A stretch of 64,000 bases of DNA from Trichomonas vaginalis G3 (GCF_026262505.1 NC_067204.1:8465797-8529796); one strand, 5' to 3'; numbered from the stretch's first letter, positions 10,252 to 19,725 are shown. Program-made: numbers and translations. Notes: a model not told the origin generated them from the letters alone.

Positions 10252-11619
10252 TCATTCATTCCCTTCTTCAGAATATGGAGAAAGATTGAGGATTTTATCT
10301 ATCAATGCTTCAATATCTTCTGATTCAATTTCAATATCCGAAATATCAGACCCAGGAATACAAGAACTTATATTCTCATATACTACTTTTCCAATAGATT
10401 CATCATTTTGAGCCAATAATAACATGTTGTGCAAAGCAAATAATACCGGACCAGTAACATACTCATTACAATATTCGATACCTCTGGTAATCAATTCAAA
10501 TATGATTTGAATACTGTTAATACTTTTCAAAATTATTTTAAAAAGATCAGCATTCGACTGAAAAATGCAACTACTTATAGTCCTAATGATACTGCTTTGA
10601 ATATTTGCGGTGTAGTTATCAATGGAAGAGATGAGCTTGTAAATTAATTCTGAATTTATATATTTCTGGACAATTTCTTGATTATTTATGACCAACAGGC
10701 ACATAACTTTTGAAACATTAAAATAATAATCTGGAAATTCATGATATATTGAATTATCTAATAAAATCTTTTCCAGAATCTCTATATCAATGGGAAACTC
10801 ATCACCAACCTTTTCTAAATATAATGAAATAAATCCGGCGGCGCTATTACCAATACCATTCTTAAACAAACGAAAATATTCGACCAAAATTGGAATAAAT
10901 CCTTCACTTATAAAAGTTTCATTCACAAAAATCAATCGGTTAATTAGATCACTGAGCATATCTATCATTATACATGTGGATTTCTCTTGACCTCGCATAA
11001 TATTCGCTCTAATAAATTTGAGATAGTTTGATCCAGCTTCTTTGTCTGTTATTAGAGAGGAAAAAGCTTTAGCAATTAGCATAATCGATGCAAGTGAATC
11101 ATCATTTGTTGTGTTTTGTGCAAGATTTTCTAAAAGAGATATTGAGAATAATTCTGAAAGAGGCTCATGTAATGAGTGCTTTTGAAGATTATCAACAACT
11201 TCATGAAGAATCTGAACTATACAGTCTATCTTGGCTTGCTGACAGCCATCAATTTGAATTAAATTCTCAATAAAAAATGGAGATTCAAAAAAGTCATGAG
11301 TTGAGTGGGCTTTCCTATAAATTTGGATCATACAATAGGTGACTGGTCTATATTCTTCTGTTTTTGATGTTAAATTAAATAAATTTAGCAATAATTGTGG
11401 AATTTCTTTTTCAATTAAAACATCATATTCAGACTCGCTTGAATTGCATAAGAATTGAGTCAATTCTGCAATTTTTGATATAATAAATAATGATTTACCA
11501 GCATTTGTATATTTTATTAGACCAAGGCAGATATCATTCAATTTCCTATGATCTTCATCATTTTCATCTGATACAATATCAACTTTTTGGTGAGTCCCAG
11601 ATGATTTATAATCCTCCAT
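10252..11619 (-). CDS. Alpha-solenoid (armadillo/HEAT-like) protein
   Basis: 455 residues from ATG 11619 (MEDYKSSGTHQK). An upstream in-frame ATG at 11664 would add 15. After an acidic 35-residue start the protein is all-helical, with regularly spaced Leu/Ile-rich helices (IPQLLLNLFNL, ILEKILLDN, SSIIRTISSCIF, VLFALHNMLLLAQNDES). It ends in an acidic tail (SDIEIESEDIEALIDKIL). This is the pattern of armadillo-type solenoids, which T. vaginalis has in large numbers; no importin-alpha IBB domain is visible. Likely a scaffold or transport adaptor; partner unknown. Divergence between repeats is too high to count units by eye. Confidence 0.65.
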   Translation of the reverse strand: MEDYKSSGTHQKVDIVSDENDEDHRKLNDICLGLIKYTNAGKSLFIISKIAELTQFLCNSSESEYDVLIEKEIPQLLLNLFNLTSKTEEYRPVTYCMIQIYRKAHSTHDFFESPFFIENLIQIDGCQQAKIDCIVQILHEVVDNLQKHSLHEPLSELFSISLLENLAQNTTNDDSLASIMLIAKAFSSLITDKEAGSNYLKFIRANIMRGQEKSTCIMIDMLSDLINRLIFVNETFISEGFIPILVEYFRLFKNGIGNSAAGFISLYLEKVGDEFPIDIEILEKILLDNSIYHEFPDYYFNVSKVMCLLVINNQEIVQKYINSELIYKLISSIDNYTANIQSSIIRTISSCIFQSNADLFKIILKSINSIQIIFELITRGIEYCNEYVTGPVLFALHNMLLLAQNDESIGKVVYENISSCIPGSDISDIEIESEDIEALIDKILNLSPYSEEGNE

Positions 11620-11664
11620 ATTTTTGACACTTTTGTTTAACGTAAAGTGCTCAATGCATCTCAA

Positions 11665-12055
11665 TTTCGATCATTTGCTTAGCATCACTGGCTAAAACAC
11701 ATGATTCAGCTTTTATTTGAGGTCTTATTTGAATATAAACGTCAATTTTGGTAATAATTTTAAATTTTGTTTTAATGAAAGTGGGAGAGCTCCAAATAAC
11801 CATATACGAACTATTGCATATAAGATGAGAAATAATTAGATTTGAATAATTGTGAGATTACATGAATTAAATATGAAAAATTTGAGTAAATATATTTAAT
11901 TGAATCTGAGAATACTACCTTTTATTATCTAAGTTATTATAATATTGATGAAAGCTTGAAAAACAAAAAAAGAAATTTTGCATAAATAATATAAAACTTT
12001 ATTCAAATAATCTATAAAAATTTTGGAGGAAAAGAACAATATTTAATACAACAAT
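11665..12055. other. Intergenic sequence
   Basis: AT-rich stretch between two minus-strand genes with nothing else recognisable. It would contain the promoter of the solenoid gene and the 3' region of the CK2 gene. Confidence 0.5.
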
Positions 12056-13087
12056 TCAATTGGCAACCATATCACGAACTGGATCGAAGTAGGGATGCTT
12101 CAATGCATCCGCTGCAGTAATTCTCTCCTGATGGTCATATCTGAGACATTTATCCAGCAAGTCCAAAGCCTCAGGAGACACAAGATCTTTCTTTGCGTTC
12201 TTTCTGAGGCAAGATTCAAGAGGTTTTGCCTTTTTCTTGAGGCAAGACTTTGGAAATCCATCTGGCTGAGGAATTCCGTATTTCTGCATGTATTTTTCGA
12301 GCTTTTCACCACCTAAAACCGATGCAATTTCTTTGATCATCTCAAGATCGTTGTTTCCTTTAAAGAATGGTGTCTTTTTGAAAATCAAAGCTGCCATGGT
12401 AGCACCAAAACTCCAGATATCTACCGAGTAATCGTAGCATTGATAATCAAGTAATAATTCAATCGGTTTAAAGTTTCGAGATGCAACGTGAATGTTGTAG
12501 CGCTGATATGGATGATAAAAGTCTGCTAAGCCCCAGTCAATTAATCTGAGTTTTCTCTGCTTGTTGTCGTATAAAATATTTAGCGGTTTGACATCTCGAT
12601 GCATAATACCTTGAGAGTGACAATACTGCAATGCTCTCATTAACTGATAAAGGTAGAAGCGAGCTTCTAGGTCTGTAGCTGTTTTCATCAAAGTATCAAA
12701 ACCAATATCATTAATATACTCGAAAACAAAACTATATTGAAAGTTTTTCGGATTCTGCACGACTGATATAAGCTGAATAATATTAGGACCGCCTCGTAAA
12801 TTAATTAAAATCTTAGCTTCTCTGTTATATTTTTGCGAACGAACAGGTTTCAAAACTTTAATTGCAACGATTTGATCTCCATATTTGGCGGTGTAAACAT
12901 CGCTATATTTTCCAGTTCCTACCCAGTCGAGTAGATAGTAAGGATCTTGAGAATCTCGTGGGAGTTCATAGTTTTCGACATCATACCAACTTGGACCTTT
13001 CTCTTGGTTAACATTAGCGTACACAAGTGAGACCGTTTCAATATTATATTGAGGATTTTCTCGTTGAACTGCTCTTCCCCGCGTCAT
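12056..13087 (-). CDS. Protein kinase CK2, catalytic (alpha) subunit
   Basis: 343 residues, complete kinase. The glycine loop is GTGKYSDVY (57-65), the ATP-anchoring lysine K77 (VAIKVLKP), and the helix-C glutamate about E90. The catalytic loop is HRDVKPLN (163-170), the magnesium motif DWG (184-186, the CK2-typical replacement of DFG), and SPEALDLLDKCLRYDHQERI lies near the C-terminus. The N-terminal segment and the basic stretch before helix C are also CK2-like. CK2 is a constitutively active Ser/Thr kinase of acidic sites in nucleus and cytosol. Oddities: the P+1 region reads SRNFKPIELL where CK2 usually has SRYFKGPELL, and the loop near 275-290 carries an unusual Cys/Lys-rich insertion (KSCLKKKAKPLESCLRK). 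Both suggest a lineage-specific paralogue that may differ in substrate preference. Confidence 0.92.
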   Translation of the reverse strand: MTRGRAVQRENPQYNIETVSLVYANVNQEKGPSWYDVENYELPRDSQDPYYLLDWVGTGKYSDVYTAKYGDQIVAIKVLKPVRSQKYNREAKILINLRGGPNIIQLISVVQNPKNFQYSFVFEYINDIGFDTLMKTATDLEARFYLYQLMRALQYCHSQGIMHRDVKPLNILYDNKQRKLRLIDWGLADFYHPYQRYNIHVASRNFKPIELLLDYQCYDYSVDIWSFGATMAALIFKKTPFFKGNNDLEMIKEIASVLGGEKLEKYMQKYGIPQPDGFPKSCLKKKAKPLESCLRKNAKKDLVSPEALDLLDKCLRYDHQERITAADALKHPYFDPVRDMVAN

Positions 13088-13333
13088 TATTTTTCACAAC
13101 CGCTTTGAACACTTGTGTACTTTAGATAATAAAAACAAGATAATTAAATTCATAATACTAACAAGAACAAAGGAACCCACAAAATAGCCAGAAAAAATGA
13201 AGATTTTCTTTTGATCAATTTTTTTGTCCAAAGATATTTGCTCAGGGAACTTCAATTCAAACTAGAAAAACGATAATAAAAATAAATTTCGAATTATTTT
13301 TATATATAAAACACAACAAATAAAAAATATATT

Positions 13334-14536
13334 TTATTTGAATCTTCTTCCAGATAATTTTCTGAACAAGTATAACAGTTGCTTGTAGTATGTCGCAATC
13401 ATTAACAAAGCAACACCAACAGCTCCAATCAAAATAAACAAAGGAGTTCGATCAAAAGAAACTTCAAAATTAATAGCGTTGTTACATACAAATGTATTCA
13501 CCATTGGCATTGGAATTTGAGTGACGTTTCTGAAACGAATCTTACAATCAACGGTAGAATCGTAGCCATTTCCATTTTCGTATTTACGATCAAACAGACA
13601 ACCGATAAATGTACCATTACTTATGCCTACACAAGAATACGTTAATGGTCCGGAGTTAGAAATAAAAACAAATTCTTTGACATCGGTATTAGAATCTTGG
13701 AAATAGATTAAACCGGACTTGACTGAATTGTTAACAATATTTCCGAATTGATGATTACCTGGGAAACGGATACCAACAAAAGTTAATGAATTTCCGGTTA
13801 ATCCATTGACAGAAGTATAGAATTTTATGACAGAAATCTTCCTTGCAGGTTCACAATGAGCAAGACTGCAGACATATTCAACTTCGCTCTTAGAAATGTT
13901 AATATTATTTGAATATAAGTCTGCATGCCATAAATTGCAGATACCGTACCAGCACATATCACCAAATTTAGGACATTCATGACATGTAACAAATGAGGTA
14001 TTAATAATGTCTGATGCGTCAGCATAAATTGTAGATCCATCGCTACCGTTCGGTGTTCCGCAGCGACATAGGTGGAAACAGTTTCCAAATAAAACTAAGC
14101 TATATGATTTTATGTATAATGCTCCACCTTTTCGTTCACATCTGCAATCTTGGAAAATACTGTTTTTAATCGAATATATTCCATTCGAATTTTGAATATT
14201 ACATGCAGCACCATCTTCTTTACTTCTCAAATTGAAAAAGACACATCCATCAATTTCGATATTTTCATCTGATGATCTATAAGTGTCTGTAAGAACTTCA
14301 TTTTTAACCAAATCATCTTTGTCAACTTTAATAACTGAATTGAGGAATGACGAAAGCTTTGTATTGTGAATTTTGATAAAATGATTTTGATTTTTTGTAA
14401 ATAATAACGAAGAAAATGAACGAGAAAACTGTGATTTACCAATAACAATATTATGTGATAAAGTGGAATGCTGAAGAGCCATAAAACGGCTTCCAAGAAT
14501 ATTCTTAGCCATAATATTTGTTAAAGTTAGATTCAT
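13334..14536 (-). CDS. Surface-type beta-helix protein with one C-terminal membrane span
   Basis: 400 residues. Most of it is a run of short strands with repeated N, S, G and C (for example CVFFNLRSKEDGAACNIQN and KGGALYIKSYSLVLFGN), typical of right-handed parallel beta-helix proteins such as the Pmp-like surface families of T. vaginalis. A single span near residues 364-382 (LFILIGAVGVALLMIATYY) is followed by an 18-residue basic tail, so the long part should face outside. There is no visible signal peptide: the frame opens directly in beta-helix sequence. The start lies only two bases from the 83 bp repeat that flanks the large insertion to its right. The 5' end of the gene, including the signal peptide, may therefore have been lost. 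A stop precedes this ATG in frame. Confidence 0.7.
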   Translation of the reverse strand: MNLTLTNIMAKNILGSRFMALQHSTLSHNIVIGKSQFSRSFSSLLFTKNQNHFIKIHNTKLSSFLNSVIKVDKDDLVKNEVLTDTYRSSDENIEIDGCVFFNLRSKEDGAACNIQNSNGIYSIKNSIFQDCRCERKGGALYIKSYSLVLFGNCFHLCRCGTPNGSDGSTIYADASDIINTSFVTCHECPKFGDMCWYGICNLWHADLYSNNINISKSEVEYVCSLAHCEPARKISVIKFYTSVNGLTGNSLTFVGIRFPGNHQFGNIVNNSVKSGLIYFQDSNTDVKEFVFISNSGPLTYSCVGISNGTFIGCLFDRKYENGNGYDSTVDCKIRFRNVTQIPMPMVNTFVCNNAINFEVSFDRTPLFILIGAVGVALLMIATYYKQLLYLFRKLSGRRFK

Positions 14537-14537
14537 A

Positions 14538-14620
14538 TCAATAAATTGTCACTTTTTCAGCAATAAATCTGGGCTGAAAGCAACAACAAATAATTTATTA
14601 TTGACAGTATGGGGGTTTTT
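14538..14620 (+). repeat. 83 bp direct repeat, left copy
   Basis: Starts TCAATAAATTGTCACTTTTT and ends TATGGGGGTTTTT. The same 83 bases, with one visible difference, recur in the same orientation at 37,598-37,680, on the other side of the palindromic element plus Polinton. It is 5'-flanking DNA of the beta-helix gene, so the right copy is the duplicate or the true upstream continuation. Confidence 0.9.
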
Positions 14621-14785
14621 GTTGTAAACAGAAATCCATCAAAGGTGACACCTCAGAAAAGCTAAAATATTGAATTTTTGGAACTTTTGATAGAGCACGT
14701 TTTTAAATATTAATTAAAGTAAATGTATATTTTGTAAAGATTCTTTTTAATAAAAAAATAAAATTTTGAAGAAGAACACAAAATC
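14621..14785. mobile_element. Palindromic element copy 2, left piece
   Basis: Matches 4527-4690 of copy 1 almost base for base (CACCTCAGAAAAGCTAAAAT and on). It is interrupted at 14,786 by the Polinton. The last six bases (14,780-14,785, AAAATC) are the target duplication of that insertion. The other piece lies at 37,120-37,597. Confidence 0.9.
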
Positions 14786-14940
14786 AGTAGTATATGAGTG
14801 CGGGTTGTGTGACTTTTTTTGTATCATCTATATATAGACGATGCATTAAAATATATTTATTTATAAATCATTAAAGAATTAACATTAATTTTAAAATAAT
14901 TTATTTTTTTATCTTTTATAAAAGAAGCTATATATAGATG

Positions 14941-15525
14941 ATGTCAGATATTCCGCGATTAATTAAACATTGTTTAAATCCTGAATGGGTTAAACTTCAA
15001 TTTAAAAATGAAGATTGTGAATTATTAAATGAATATGAAAGCCAAAATAAGCTAATGAGGTATAAATATAATGATAAAGAATATTTAATTTCATGGAATC
15101 AATAGAGTCATAATCAAAGACCTCATAAACGAGAAGAAGAAATGGAAAATAATGAAATGGAAATCATTGATGACATTAAAGAGGATGGAATTCCTAAATT
15201 TTGTAGAAAAACCTTTAGAACTAAGTTAGGAGCATATAAACGTAGAGTATTAAATCCTGAATATCTTAAACATTTATTTAAAAAGGAAGACTGCGAATTA
15301 TTAAACGTTAATGAATATGAAAATGCAAAATCAAAACTGAGATATAAATATATTGGAAGTGATGAAAGGTGTAAAGATAAAGATAAAGTTTATACAGTTT
15401 CATATAATAACTGGCACACGTTAGGGATAAGAAAACATTTAGGAGATTATGGTAAAAGTTCTGAATTCTTCAAATCTAGTATGTATGAGAGAGTAAAAGA
15501 AATCAGATATAATTATCATTCATGA
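14941..15525 (+). pseudogene. TIR-borne gene, left copy (two-repeat unknown protein), broken
   Basis: Left-end copy of the gene described at 36,380-36,967, lying wholly inside the TIR. The open part at 15,142-15,525 encodes the second repeat unit and C-terminus. About one break. Confidence 0.7.
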
Positions 15526-15572
15526 ATGAAAAATAAACTTTAAAAATTCATGTCTTACATTTTTTGAATAAT

Positions 15573-15592
15573 TTATTTTTTTAATTCGTATG
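15573..15592 (+). promoter_or_regulatory. T-rich start-proximal motif of Polinton genes
   Basis: A run of the form TTTATTTTTTTAATTCGTATG directly precedes the ORF at 15,590 and, inverted, the gene at 36,315. Related forms precede most genes of both Polintons: 25,375-25,397 and 59,350-59,368 (TTTTTTTATTTTGTATGTAA), 58,188-58,215 and 35,140-35,165 (minus strand), and 21,495-21,517. Host genes here do not show it, so it may be an element-specific promoter or start context. Inferred from recurrence only. Confidence 0.5.
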
Positions 15593-15832
15593 AAAATGAG
15601 TGGATCAAGATTCGTAACCGTCAATCAATTAATGGATGCTCTTTCACCAATTCTTGAAAATGTTAAACAAGTAGATGTTTATTTCGATGATTATGTAGAA
15701 AGTTTATATTATAAAGGTAAGTTTAATATTAAACCTATTGCTTTTGCATTTGATAATAAATTAATTGAAAATTCAAAAATTTGGGAATTAATTCCAGATA
15801 TTGAATATATAACGAATATTGTTGCATGCTAA
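15590..15832 (+). CDS. Small unknown Polinton protein
   Basis: 80 residues (MKMSGSRFVTVNQLMDALS), beginning at the inner edge of the left TIR, so its first codons are shared with the minus-strand gene at the other end. Alternating hydrophobic residues (VDVYFDDYVESLYYKGKFN and PIAFAFDNKLI) suggest a small alpha/beta fold. It loosely resembles the first half of the 157-residue protein at 56,742-57,215 in Polinton 2 (NALATAIKNEF, then PLAIVIDRK). No function assigned. Confidence 0.5.
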   Translation: MKMSGSRFVTVNQLMDALSPILENVKQVDVYFDDYVESLYYKGKFNIKPIAFAFDNKLIENSKIWELIPDIEYITNIVAC

Positions 15833-16239
15833 GTTCGGTCAACGATAGAAATTGAGTGGAAATTAATCGTCGAGGAAGTACGATTATGTAAAGTAAAAAA
15901 ATGTTGTGGGATTTTTAATATTATATATTATTTTATAATAAAATTTTTTTGAGTCATTTTAAGAAGCACATATAATTTTTTGAATTTAAAAATTAAAGTA
16001 GTGTCAAACGAATTTATCACTTAATTTAATACTCAGATTTCTTAAAATTAATGAAAAAAAGGTTTTCTGAGAACTTTTGAGAATGGTTTTCAAATTCCAT
16101 TATTGAAAATATATAGGTATTGTATGAAATTCAAACTCTATATTTATTAAAATTCTAAATTTTTAATAAAATAACTTTTCAGAGGAATATGATTTTGAAT
16201 GGTTGATTAATAAGTATAAAAATGTCTACGATTTTAAGG
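15833..16239. other. Non-coding stretch of Polinton 1
   Basis: AT-rich sequence without a gene, leading into the hairpin cluster. Confidence 0.5.
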
Positions 16240-16550
16240 AGGGAGTTGTTCCTTATGAGGTATACATCATAACTATATACCTCATAAGGAACAATTCCCT
16301 CTTGATAGCTGGGAAACTTTCTCTGAATAACTTATCATTTGGAGAAAGTTTCCCAGCTATCTATTAGAAACTAAAGGCTGTGAGGCACTAATATATAATC
16401 AATGCCTCATAGCCTTTAGTTTCTTATTAAAAACGAGAAAACTTGTTCGAAATGATAAACAATTTCGAACAAGTTTTCTCGTTTTAAGGAGGGAATTGTT
16501 CCTTATGAGGTATACATCATAACTATATACCTCATAAGGAACAATTCCCT
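16240..16550. repeat. Cluster of five consecutive perfect or near-perfect hairpins
   Basis: Hairpins run back to back with almost no spacer: 16,240-16,300 (arm AGGGAGTTGTTCCTTATGAG), 16,304-16,361 (arm GATAGCTGGGAAACTTTCTC), about 16,366-16,425 (AGAAACTAAAGGCT and TGAGGCA), 16,430-16,485 (AAAACGAGAAAACTTGTTCG) and 16,490-16,550. The first and fifth are near-identical direct copies. Stems are 20-25 bp with loops of 10-17 bases. No coding sequence overlaps. From 16,551 to 17,142 there is only a decayed short frame near 16,810-17,027 and the mini-hairpin group listed next. Confidence 0.9.
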
Positions 16551-17019
16551 TTTGATATCCTGGATATTTTTGAATATATTTTTTGAATTAAAGTTCTCAA
16601 AAGTATTATCAAAAGTGATTTTTTAAAAAAATATCCCCAATTAATTAACTAATTAAAAGTATTATATTTTTAAAATTAAATAGTTTTTCAATTTTTTTGA
16701 AGGAATTGAGATACTTCCCATGACAATAAAATTGAGAGGTTTACATTATGACTGATCTTAGCATGCAACAATATAACTAATAAATGGTTCAAACGAATTC
16801 CAACCACAAAAGTTCTTTGTAAATTAATGATCAAAACGAGGCAAAGAATTTCATGAATTTACATATCATCCAAATAAAGTTTCAGAACTAGAAAATGAAA
16901 AACTTCAGAAAAAATTAAACGATAGACTTTCAAATGATCGTATTGAAAAAATAAATAAACTAGCAGAAGTTGCATTTAATAATGAAATATTTGATGAATA
17001 TAACCTTGAACTCAGTGAT

Positions 17020-17068
17020 GGACTTTAAGTCCTGGGCACTTTGTGCCTTAGGCTTTAAGGACCCGGGC
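17020..17068. repeat. GC-rich mini-hairpin group
   Basis: Tandem tiny hairpins with 5-6 bp stems and 3-4 base loops: GGACTTTAAGTCC (17,020-17,032) and GGCACTTTGTGCC (17,035-17,047), then a less regular GC-rich tail. One of at least nine such groups in the two Polintons. Confidence 0.7.
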
Positions 17069-17142
17069 TCAACGAGTCATGATTTATGAAATCAATTATT
17101 TGATTCATTCGCTCTTCAATAATTTCTATTCTTTTTGTTAAA

Positions 17143-17460
17143 TCATCTTTTCATTAATGAGGTGATTCTTGATTGAGGAATAGATTTCAAACTAACCACT
17201 CCTTTTATTTTTGAAATTTTGAATCCATGACCCTCCGGGTCTTGGACTCTGTCCTCAACTTTAAACATTTTATTCAATTTACACGTTGTCAATTCTTCAA
17301 ATAATTTTTTATTATTAGCATAATAATCATTAAATTCTTCAACAGATGAAAAAATTTTTATTTCAGTAATTGGTTTAACAACGTTTATTTTTTGTTGAAC
17401 ATTTTCACTTTCATTTATTTCTTCCTCCTTTGTTTCATTTATTTTTAAAATCGGTTTCAT
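17143..17460 (-). CDS. Unknown Polinton protein
   Basis: 105 residues (MKPILKINETKEEEINESEN). The N-terminus is acidic and polar. A compact C-terminal part (FKVEDRVQDPEGHGFKISKI) could be a small beta domain. It is transcribed away from the neighbouring amphipathic-peptide gene at 17,527. Not recognised. Confidence 0.5.
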   Translation of the reverse strand: MKPILKINETKEEEINESENVQQKINVVKPITEIKIFSSVEEFNDYYANNKKLFEELTTCKLNKMFKVEDRVQDPEGHGFKISKIKGVVSLKSIPQSRITSLMKR

Positions 17461-17526
17461 TTATCATTAAATAAAAATTAGAATATAAGTGATGAAATAT
17501 ATTTTTTAATTAATATTAAATCAGAG

Positions 17527-17814
17527 ATGGCGGCAGGATTCTTTAAAAAATTATGGGATGGAATTAAGAAAGCTGCAGGTTGGGTTTATAAAAAGGTTAT
17601 TAAACCTGTTGCAAACTTTTTGGCACCAGTAGCGAAAACGGCAGGAACTATCATAGGTGGAGTATTAGGTACTAAAGCAGGTAATCCGGCGATGGGAGCA
17701 CAAGCAGGTAACGCAATTGGTGGAATAGCTGAAGGAATACTTAATAAAATAGGGGTAAATAGTGGAAAAATAAATAAATATTATTTTTATCTTAGTATCG
17801 GTTGTAGTCTTTGA
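17527..17814 (+). CDS. Small amphipathic, glycine-rich peptide (virion-protein-like)
   Basis: 95 residues. The N-terminus MAAGFFKKLWDGIKKAAGW is a strongly amphipathic cationic helix. It is followed by a Gly/Ala-rich hydrophobic stretch (TAGTIIGGVLGTKAGNPAMG). This resembles membrane-active minor virion peptides (for example the lytic helix of adenovirus pVI) in design only. It stands immediately before the capsid-like region. The 3' end overlaps the convergent gene at 17,787-18,002, which starts with the same peptide. Confidence 0.6.
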   Translation: MAAGFFKKLWDGIKKAAGWVYKKVIKPVANFLAPVAKTAGTIIGGVLGTKAGNPAMGAQAGNAIGGIAEGILNKIGVNSGKINKYYFYLSIGCSL

Positions 17815-18002
17815 TAAACTTTTTCTCCTTTATTTAAAATTTCTCTTATTGGGGCAGCTTTTGGCGTTATTGATTCAGCAACGTCACTAATTGCTTCTTT
17901 ATTCTTAAATATCCAATTTGCTCCTTTCTTCATTGTTTCCCAAACTTTATGCGCTCCTCTTTTTACTTTATCCCACAGTTTCTTAAAGAATCCTGCAGCC
18001 AT
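17787..18002 (-). CDS. Second amphipathic peptide, paralogue of the neighbour
   Basis: 71 residues starting MAAGFFKKLWDKVKRGAHKV, so the first eleven residues equal those of the peptide gene at 17,527. After that the sequences differ (KGANWIFKNKEAISDVAESI). The two genes point at each other and overlap by 28 bases at their 3' ends. This suggests an inverted duplication followed by divergence, with selection on the helical N-terminus. Confidence 0.6.
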   Translation of the reverse strand: MAAGFFKKLWDKVKRGAHKVWETMKKGANWIFKNKEAISDVAESITPKAAPIREILNKGEKVYQRLQPILR

Positions 18003-18070
18003 AGTTGATTATTTCATTAAAATTAAAAATTCATTTTCATCTTTAATTTTGATTTTTTATTTAATAATAA

Positions 18071-19701
18071 ATGACGACTAACTATTTAGTGCCAAACACA
18101 AACCGATTAATGGAAATGTGTTTCATTCATTCGAAAAGATAAATGAAATATTCGCAAAGAATGACGGTAGAAGATATTATAGAGAACTTGAAAGTTCATG
18201 CTATGACTCTGATGCTCCATATTTTGATGATAAACAAACTCATTTAAGAATTACAAATCCGGCTCATGATGTGAACCAATTAGGTGACACATATATTAAA
18301 CGCAAAGTTAAAGCAACTCTAGTTTCAAATAAAGCTTTCACATGTGATGCCGCTTTTAAATGCATGCGTTTATTCGTTGGTTACAAATCATCAAATCAAA
18401 GCTTTAAACAATTAGAAGTAGAAACCGAAAGAGGTGATGCCGGTTATCTTCAGATGGATTGCGTGGAATCTTTCGCATTTGCAAACATATAAACCAAAAT
18501 CAGAAAGGAAAGTTAAAAAGTTTGTTCATTCGTTATATAATAATGTTCAAAAAATATGATAACTCAGTATGTGGTAAATATATTGACCTCTTCAGAAGTT
18601 TTCAAGAAAGCAAATGAAGAAGTTGATGTCACTTTTGATATGATTATTCCGGTAAATGATTTGTTAGCATTTCAGGCGTTCGATGATTATCCTAACATTT
18701 GGTGAAATCATTCTTAATATTATGTTTTCAGGATACTTTAGTATTTTGTCAGGTTGACCCGTTAAGAGTTGCTGATTTACAAAATTACGTTTATGAAAAG
18801 ATAACTGATGAAAATTATGAAAAGATTATGAATCATGTTTATAAATATGATCGCAAATTCCAACAAATCGGACTTCTGCCAATTAATTACAAGCTTAGCC
18901 GCTACATCTGCTGACGCAACAGTTGAAGACGTTATTATTTCATGCACAAAGATGGAAGTTTTAGAGGATAAATGCATTACACCAGGATACGGTTTAATTG
19001 AAGAATCAGTTAAAGCAATACCACGTTTATTCAGTAAGGAAGATCCATTCATGATTCCAGCTCAACATATTGACGTTCGTTCACTAAATGGAGGTTGCAT
19101 CACTCCTGAAGGTATCAGCTCAGATTTCTCATACGCTCTTCATAATGTTACAGATGTTGTGTTAGCATTTCCGAAGAATGCAATGCAAAGAACAGTGTTT
19201 TAGAAAATCCAATGCTTCGAGGTCTTCAGGTCACTATAGATTCCAGAAACTTCCCCGATCAAGCGATGACCACAGTGTGACATATTCTTTACACGTATGC
19301 TTCAAGCTTCTGATTTAGATGGAGTGAATGAATGCACAGAAGAATACGAGGACTCATTAACTAGACCACTGAAATGATGATATGGCAAGCCATTAGCTAG
19401 AACATGGAAAGACCAAACTTCATTCTTATGCACTATTCCAGTTCAACGTGATGGAGCGGGTATATTCTTTGATGGATTAGAAACTTTCAACTCACAAGTT
19501 ACAGTACAAGTGAAAGCTTATCCAATCATTCAGGGTGAAAATGACACTTACTGTTCAAAGGTGACAAATCCTCCTCAGGTTTGGTTTACTAGGACTACAT
19601 ATTGGACATGGACACCGGATGAAGGTTTGAAATATCATCCAACAGGTACACCACAGTATAGAAGTTCATATGATGAAATATTGATGAATAGAAATGTATA
19701 A
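18071..19701 (+). pseudogene. Major-capsid-like region of Polinton 1, broken
   Basis: About 1.6 kb with capsid-type coding sequence in several frames, starting MTTNYLVPNTNRLMEM after a T-rich leader. Readable parts are beta-rich (FKCMRLFVGYKSSNQSFKQL, GGCITPEGISSDFSYALHNV, PPQVWFTRTTYWTWTPDEG). Total length and place next to the packaging-ATPase-like region fit a double jelly-roll major capsid protein of Polintons, but I infer this from size, strand pattern and context rather than a clear motif. Fossil with about four or five breaks. Confidence 0.55.
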
Positions 19702-19725
19702 AATTATAAATTTATTTTTGATTAA

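Larger units (their letters stand above)
14786..15602 (+). repeat. Polinton 1 left terminal inverted repeat (817 bp)
   Basis: Inverted partner of 36,303-37,119, equal in length and nearly identical by eye. The outer 100 bp contain the motif CATCTATATATAGA twice in related forms. The inner part is coding. Confidence 0.92.

Noticed and set aside
17020-17047. Bacterial-type intrinsic terminators (GC hairpins)
   Set aside because: Stems are tiny, in tandem, without T-runs, and many lie inside reading frames in a eukaryotic element.
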